From contig NZ_JAPIVQ010000007.1 of assembly GCF_026239675.1 (NCBI RefSeq), positions 186,001 to 250,000 of the forward strand: a stretch of DNA of 64,000 nt. The letters run 5' to 3'. Under the pieces are notes generated by a model. That model saw only the letters and a program-made list of their open reading frames with translations, was not told the origin of the DNA and made no database searches. Source of the stretch: Pedobacter sp. PLR. Its GTDB lineage: Bacteria; Bacteroidota; Bacteroidia; Sphingobacteriales; Sphingobacteriaceae. This document shows positions 9,391 to 18,300 of the stretch, piece by piece (position 1 is the stretch's first letter; every line of letters begins with the position of its first letter). Position numbers and translations under genes: made by a program.

Positions 9391-12300
9391 TTATCTCAAT
9401 AGGGTTATTGTTCCTTTTTTAGTTGTTTTTGTACCGTCGTTCAACTCGCCTTCGAATTGGTAGACATAGACTCCATTAGGCTGTACCTGCCCTTTGTAAG
9501 TTCCATCCCATCCCGTCTGAACGTTAGTGGATTCGAAAAGGAACTGACCCCATTGGTTATACACGCGCAATCTCATTTTCGCGATTGTATTTCCATACAC
9601 ATACAATACATCATTTTTACCATCATTATTTGGCGTGAATGTATTTGGTATAAAGACCTGGTTACCAGCAGGGTTATCTGCTTTCGAACTGAAGGTAGTT
9701 GCATCACTCATCTGACAAGCCAGTTGTCCGGTTGCCCTCACGCTGATGCTGATTGCCTGATCTGGTTTTAAGCCTTCGATGGTATGTGTCGTTCCTGTTA
9801 ATCCTGAACCTGGTGTGATCCAGGTATTACCACCGTCCACAGATACTTCGTACCCTCTTGCGCCAGCTATTGCAGGCCAGATAAAGGTGACACTTGTTGC
9901 AGTGGCTGATTGTACCGAAACTACCGGTGCGGCAAGTTTTGGCAGGATGGTTATGGTTACTGCGGTACGACTGCTGCTCTGACATCCGGTCTGCGTGTTT
10001 ACACTAGCTACATAATAAGTAGTGGTGGCAGTTAATCCAGGCGTAGTAAAGCTGTTTCCTTCCGCTAAATGGGTACCATTGGTTTCTACACTGTACCAAC
10101 GGTAAGTTAGTGCCGGATCAGGGTTGTTGACCGTTAATACTGCAGTGTTAGTACTACATAATGGATTTGTTGCACCTGACACCGATGCCGGTGCGTTTGG
10201 CAATGTTGATGGTGTCACTACTACTGCTGTACGGCTGATGCTGGTACAAGTAGCCGTGGCCGCTTCCGCATAGAATGTACTGGTTGTGCTGATCGGGCCG
10301 GTTGTAAAGTTAACTCCGGTTCCCAGTGGTGTTCCGCCTGTTGGGTTACTGTACCAGTTGTAAGTGATACCGTTGATTGGGTTAGCAATCGTCAGCACTG
10401 CCGGACTTGCTGAGCAGGTACTTACTGCTGCTGCGACTACCGAAGGTACTGCTGGTTTCACATTAACGATTACGGTTACTTTAACTCTTCCGCTTAACAA
10501 ACCACATCCTGTGGTATTCGTTGCTAACAGGTAGAAATCTTTAGTCAGGTTTAACACACCTGTTTGTAAAGTTGTTCCGCTACCTAATAAGGTACCTCCT
10601 GTTGCAGCATCGTACCATTGGTAGGTAGTTCCTGTCCGCGGCGTTTGTACACTTAAGGTAATGTTATCACCTGCACAGATTCCGGCACCGGCTCCGTTCA
10701 CAATCACCGGTACTTCCGGCAATGCGTTTACGGTTACGGTGATCACTTTAGCTGTACCAGGCAGATTTTCACATTTGTTAGCGCCTTTTACCGTCACATA
10801 ATAAGTGGTGGTTGCGTTGAACACTTTTTCTAATACTGGTCCTGTAAACACGGCATTCATTAATGCTTCATCGGTGTACCAGGTAAACACCGGACTACTA
10901 ACAGTAGTACTTACTGCAGTTAATTTTACCGGTGTACCTTCACAGACTGCAGTTTCTGCACCTGAAACGATCAGGTCTGTAGCTACTGCCGGTGGGTTTA
11001 CAATCAGGGTTACAATTCTGGCATCGCCAACTGCATTCTGACATCTGTTTGAACCGGATACGGTTACATAGAAAGTGGTGGTAGTCGTTACTAACGGTTC
11101 GAATACCGGACCGTTCCAGGCAACGCTTGTTAAGGCTGCGTCACTGTACCAGGTAAATACCGGACTGGTTACATTGTCGGCCGTTGCAGTTAACAACGCT
11201 TTGGTACCTACACAGAATGGTGCATTGTTACCGGCCACATTGATGTCGGCAGCAACTCCTGTCGGGTTCACAGTTATGGTTACTACTTTGGCACCCGAGC
11301 TTAAGTTTTCACATCTGTTGGTTCCACGTACTGTTACATAATAAGTAGTAGTGGCACTCAATACAGGTTCAAACACCGGACCGCTGAAGGCTACATCCGT
11401 CAGGTTTGCATCGTTATACCAGGTAAACACCGGCGTATCTACATCAGGACTACTTGCGGTAAGTCTGGCAGTTGATCCTTTACAATAATTGGTATTGATA
11501 CCTGTAATATTGATATCTGCTGGTGTACCCGGGTTGTTGACTACAAGGGCAACAATTTCTGCATTGCCTATGTTGTTCGCACATTTATTATCTCCGCTTA
11601 CGGTCACGTAGAAGGTTGTACTTGCCGTAACCGTTGTCTCATAAACTTTACCTCTGAATACTTCTTTAGTTAAGTCTACATCAGAATACCAGATGAATTT
11701 AGGGTTATCTACCGTAGTGCTGCTTGCTGTTAATACTGCTTTTGTACCTGCACAGAAAGGAGTACCATTACCGGTTACGGCAATATCAGCATCGGTAGCT
11801 GGCGTATTTACGGTAATGGCCACTTCTTTTCCAGTTCCGGGAAGGTTTGGACATTTATTGTCACCGCTCACACTCACATAATAAGTGGTGCTTACCGTAA
11901 CTAAAGTATTAAATACAGCACCTGTGAATATTGGAACCCCGCTTAGCTGCGCATTGGTGTACCAGCTAAATACCGGATTCACAACACCAGGGCTTGTTGC
12001 TCTTAAACTTGCTGTTGCTCCTGCACAGAATGGTGCAGCTGCACCGTTTACATTAATGTCAGTGGCAATTGCAGGTGGATTCACGATAATGGAAACAATT
12101 TTTGCATTTGCAGCATTGTTTGCGCATTTGTTAGTACCGCTTACTGTTACATAGTACATGGTACTTACGGTAACGACCGGGCTAAATACTGGTCCGCTGA
12201 ATATCGGAGCACCAGCCAGGGTAGGGTCAGTGTACCAGTTAAATACCGGACTGTCTACTGTAAGGCTGCTTGCCGTCAGGGTAGCAGTGTTGTCTTTACA

Positions 12301-15300
12301 TAACCCTTTTTCTGCACCTGTCACCGTAATATCAGCAGCTGTTGAAGCTGGATTTACTTTGATGGTGATTTTTGTTCTTGCCGCAGTGCTCACACATGAA
12401 TTTGCATTTACAGCTTCTACGAAGAAATCATGATCACCAGTGATCAGGTTTGCCGCAGTAGTATAGCTAGCTGTATTTGCAGCCAGTAATGTTCCACCGG
12501 TTAAGGCGTCATACCAGTTGTAGGTTACTCCTGCTACGGCAGTTACTGCTAAAGTAGTCGCTGGTGAAGCCGGACAGATTGTTGCCGGATTTCCTGCTAC
12601 TGCTACCGGTGCATCCGGTGCTGGCAATATCGTTACCGTTACTTTGGTTTTCGCACTTTCGCAATTGTCGCGTGTTACCGTTACATAATAATCATAGGTA
12701 CCTACAGCAAGGTTGCCGGCTGTTGTAAAATTAGGTCCTGTCTGAGTTTCTGCGGTTGTTGATGTTCCGGTATACCATTTATAAGTGGCCGTAGCATCAG
12801 GGTTAAGTACGCTTAAAATAGCCGCAGTACCTACACAAGCTGAAACGGTAGCATCGGCTACTTTCGGTGCGATTTGTACACGTTGAACATAGTTCAGGTC
12901 GACAGTACTTAAAACTGCTACCAGACCTGATCTCAACCTCAACTCTACCCCGTCAAATTGTTTTTGCGGAACAAAGGAAAGGATACGGTCGCCATCATTA
13001 CTTAAGATATCTAAGGTGATTAAAGGATTGCTCGCAGTAATCATGTCATTGTTGCTCACAAGGTTATTGTAAGTAGTCAATTCAAGGGCAGATAGTACGG
13101 CAACATTCAGCAGTTTACCAGGTGAAGTCAGGCGGATACGAACGGTATCTCCAACATTCGATAATCTGGTAAATCCAACATGCTGATAAACCGAAGCACC
13201 TAAAACACCTACCGGCATAACCAGTGATGAGGCAGAGTTTGCATCATTGTCTACTGCTCTTTCTTTATTAAACACATCAGTTAGTAAGGCTACGCCATCT
13301 ACTCCTGATCTTACGGCAACCGAGGCAAATTCGCAAGGTGCATCTACCGGTGTTCCTGCCGGTAAAATAGTTACTGATACACTAGCTGCGGCAGAAGTAC
13401 ATCCGCCGGGAACTGCTGCGGTTACATAATAAGTATTCACGATGTTGGTCGTTCCGTTATTCATGATCGGACCAGTCTGGAAAATGGCATCCGTAGACAC
13501 CTGATTGGTTAAGTCTACATCAGTATACCAGGTAAACACTGCTCCTGCAGTACTTGAACTTGCTGTCAATACTGCCGGTGTGCCTGAAGTTACTGTTAAT
13601 GCTGATGGTGTAATGACTGGTTCAGTTAAGGCACCCAGTGACACGTTTGCTGTTGCTTTTGCTACAGACACGCCACAGGTAGCTAATGATGCTTCTACTG
13701 AGTAAGACACAGCTCCGGTTACATTTGTAATCGTGAAGGTTACCCCATCTTTACCTGCCTGATAAACATCGGCACTGTTATACCATCTGTAAGTCATGCC
13801 TGCGATCGGATCTTTTACCTCCAGAATCACATCGCTACCCGGACAGGTTACAACATTAGCCGTAACCAATGTAGGTGCCACAGGTAATGGCGTTACCGTT
13901 ACCGATACTTTTGTTCTGTAACTTTCACAGGTTGCGGTATTTGCTGATACATAGAAAATAGAATTGGCATTTACCGTTGGGCTATAGCTTGATCCCGTAA
14001 AGAGTTCAACAGCTCCTGTGGCATCATACCATTTATAGATGATTGACGGATTTGGATTCCGGACTGTTAAAGTAACTGCCCCACCAGCACAAACGGTTTG
14101 ATTAGGAACTGTTAATGTTGGAGCCAGTAGTTTTCTTTGTGCATAATTTATGTCTACGCTTGACAATACGCCGGCAAGACCTGCATTCAGACGGATTTCC
14201 ACCTGATCAAAAGGAAGGGTTGGTACAAAAGTAAGTAAGGCCTGCGTATCGTTACTCAACAACTCAAGGTTAACCAGGTTGGTGTTGCTGATCGCCACTG
14301 CGTCATTGTTACTTGTTGCTCCGTTAAGGGTTCCGATTTCAATATTTGATAATAAACCAAGCGAAAGCAATCTACCTGGTGTATTTAACAACACTTTAAC
14401 GGTATCACCTACACTGGAGACACTGCCAAAGCTTAGACGTTGGTATACGTAGGCACCTAGTGCGCCAACCGGCATCACCAGTGAAGAACCTGTTTGTGTA
14501 TCCTGATCAACAGCCAGTTGAGCGTTAAACACTCCTGAAAGCAGGGCCACTCCGATTACGCCATTCGTTTCCGAAACGGCGGCTTCACAGGCTACCGGAT
14601 TTGGATTACCGCCATTGTTTACGGTAATGCTTACCTGAACACGACTTAAAGAAAGACAGCCGGTAAGGTTTGATTTTGCTTCCACATAGTAGGTGGTATT
14701 CACTGTCAGCGGAGGTGTTACATAAGTTGGGCCGCTATAAACCGGGATAGTTCCATTTAGATCTGTATACCAGTTATAGGTTACATCGGCCAGCACCGGA
14801 CTGATGTTTAAAAGAACCGTTTGTCCGGCGTTTACGGTAGTTGCAGAAGCATGAACCTGTGGCAGGCTTACGATTGGGTTAACCGTTACCGGTACCGCAG
14901 TACGGGTAGAACCGCCACATCCGGGGCTGATTGCTTCTACATAATAAATGGCATTTGCAGTTAAAGCAGAGGTTACAAATGTTGCACCCGTAAATACTGA
15001 GGTACCTCCTGTTGGAACGGTATACCAGTTATAATTTAAGCCCGCAGTTGCATTGCTTACCGTCAGACTGGCTGTGCTACCATAACATACCGGAAGTACA
15101 GTTGCCAATACCGGCGCTGTAGGTGCAGGAGTAATGGTTACGGTAACTGGTACGCGGTTTACATTGGCACAATTGCCTCTGCTTACTTCTATATAATAAG
15201 TAGTAGTTGCATTTAAGACCGGGGTAGTAAAAGATGATCCTGTTCCCAATTCCGTGCCGCTGTTTGCAGTAGCATACCATTTTAAATTGGTATCTCCGTT

Positions 15301-18300
15301 CGCGGTAGCAGTCAGTGTTGTTGTACTACCGGCACAAGTAGTTTGACCTATAGCAGCTACTGTCGGACCCGGATAAATTACGGTAGCTCCATAAATATCA
15401 AGGCTGTTTAAAGCTGAAACCACTGCACCAAAACGAATCTCTACACGGTCATAAACACCTCCCGCAGGGATGGTCAGTTGCGCTCTGTTTGGATTTAACA
15501 GGGAAAGTTGGATTAATGAAGAATTTAAAGGGTAAGTACTCACTAGTGTTGTTCCGTTATAAACGGTTACAGTAGCACCGCCCAGTACCCCTACATCAGC
15601 CAATCCAACAGCAGCACCAATATCCAGACGGATACTATCTGCAGCGTTACCTGGATTTGCAAAGATTAAGCGTTGGTAACCTGTTGCACCTACGCCTACC
15701 GTTAAATGAATGGTCGTAAAAGTATTAGGATCTGCATCGGTAGAACCTCCCGGATCGTTGGCACCACACAACAGGCAAAGACCGTCGATTGCAGTTTGCT
15801 GTGCTGTTGCCGCATTACAACTCGCATTGGTTGGCAATGGCGTAACGGTTACGGTTACAGGAACTCTGGTTGCACTCAAACAACCCGATGAGTTTTGAGT
15901 TTCGATAAAATAAGTAGTGTTTGCTGTTAATACCGGTGTGGTAAAACTACCACCGGTTGCCAGGGCAGTACCTCCTGTTGAATTGCTGAACCAGCTAATG
16001 GTATTTCCTGCATCAGCAGTAGCTTCCAATGTTGCTGTTTGTCCGGCAGAGATGATTTGATTTTCAGTAAGCACCGCTAAGGCTGGTGCCGGGCGTACGG
16101 TAATGGTTACCGGCATACGGTTACTAACTGCTGTACCTGAAACTGCTTCTACATAATAAGTAGTGTTGGCCGTTAATGCTGGTGTGCTAAAGGAATTACC
16201 TGTAAAGACCGGGGTACTTCCTGTTGCTCCGTACCAGTTATAAGTAACACCGCTAAGTACATTAGCTGGCGTAAGTGTTGCGCTTGTTCCTGCACAGGTG
16301 CTGGTTGATGCAATTACCGGGTCTCCTACTTTTACTTTAATGATAAAGTCGGTGGTAGTGGCATTGTTGGCTGCATCTTTTGCAGTGATCTGGAAGGTAA
16401 ACGTTCCGCCAAGTGTTGGCGTTCCGGACAAGGTGTTCGTTGCCGGGTTGAAGTTTAATCCAGCCGGCACATTTGCCGAAGTATAGGTATAAGGTGAAGT
16501 TCCGCCGGTTACCGATGGTAACACTACCGCTGGATAAGCTGTGCCTACCGTTCCGTCAGCTAAAGCTGCGGATGGCAATGACAAAGCTCCGATCACTCTT
16601 AAGGCATAAGTATTGGTTGCTGTAGTTCCTGCCTGATCAGTAACGGTTACCGAAACACTGTATAGACCAGATTGTGCAGGTGTTCCAGAAATCACCCTTG
16701 TACCCGGATCAAAGCTAAGGTCTAGCGGAAGATTAGCCGCGGTATAAGTATATGGACCAGTTCCGCCTATGGCAGCCGGAATGGTTTGAGGAGTATAGGC
16801 TATGCCAACATTTCCATCGGCAAGTGTTGCCGGAGGAAGCACTAAGGCAGCACCGATAGTTAAAGGGTAAGTATTGGTTGCCGTTTTTCCTTCTGCATCA
16901 GTCACCGTAACCAATACAGTATATGGACCTGCTGTAGTTGGTATTCCGGTTACTTCACGTGTGCTGATGTTAAAGTCATGTCCCGGAGCAAGGCCAGTTG
17001 CCGTATAAGTATACGGTCCGGTTCCGCCTGTTGCTTCAGGGATTCTTTGTGCAGGATAGTTGACACCTACAGTACCGTTGGCTAATGTTGCTGCAGGTAA
17101 TACCAACAGATCCTTAACTACAATGGTATAATTCTGAGTGATGGTATTTCCATTAGCATCGGTCACCGCTACCTGAACCGGGTAAGTACCCGCTTGTGTT
17201 GGTGTACCGGAAATGCCTGGAGTCGTGTCGTTAAATGTTAATCCCGGAGGCGTATTGGTTGCCACATAGGTATAAGGTCCCGTTCCTCCTGTTGCTACAG
17301 GAAGTAGTTGGTTTGGATAAAGAACTGATACCGTTCCATTAGGAAGTGTTGCCGAAGGTAGTGTTAGTGCCGCGGTTAGTTTTAAGTTAAACGCGGTAGT
17401 TGCAATACATCCTTTGCCATCTTTGGCTATGATTGAGAAATTATAATCAGTTGTTGCGTTTGCGGTTGGTGTTCCGGTGATCAATCCTGTGGTCGACAAG
17501 CTTAATCCTGCCGGCAGGTTGCCCAAACCCGGAGCCAGTGTATAAGTAAAGACTGGTGTTCCACCTGTAGCCGCAGTAATCTGTTTTGAATATGGGGAAC
17601 TTGCAGTTGCAGCTTTTAAAGTAGTTGCTGCAAAGACTATCGCAGGGTTCACATTTACAGTAACCGGTACGCGGTCTGTATTAGCACAGCCCCCTTTGCT
17701 TACTTCTACAAAATAAGTAGTATTGGCAGTTAAGCCCGTTGGCGAATAAGTATTCCCGGTAGCCAGTGATGTTCCTCCGCTGGAATTCGCATACCAGTTT
17801 AAGATCGTACCCGCAGCAGGTGTTGCAGACAGGCTTGCTCCCGCTCCTGAACAGATGTCTCTTCCGGTAGTTGCGATCACCGGATTCGGATAAATTACTT
17901 CCGCAGCATAAACATTCAGTGAGGTTAATGCGGATAATAGTCCGCCAACTCTCAGTTCTACCCTGTCATAGATTGCTCCGGCAGGAATAGTGACTCTGGC
18001 AGTTTTGTTTTCCAGCAATTGCAGGCTGATCAAACCAGAGTTCAGCTGGTAGGTACTCACAATGTTATTGCCATTCATGACATTCACCGTAATTCCTCCC
18101 AATAAGGAAAGATCTGCTAATCCACCTGGCGTGCCCAGAACTAAACGGATGCTATCTGTTGCTACTCCTGCTGCCGGAAAAATCAGGCGTTGGTAAGCAG
18201 CTGCAGCTAAACCCACATTTACACGAATTTCGCTGAAAGTAGCAGGGTCTGCATCGATGGCATTGACTGGATCGCTGATGCCACATAAAAGACATAGCAG

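Noticed and set aside
10805..12433. Series of plus-strand frames of 60-90 codons at regular spacing opposite the adhesin gene
   Set aside because: They are antisense shadows of the tandem Ig repeats: the same wording returns every ~270 bp and has no start signals or family motifs.
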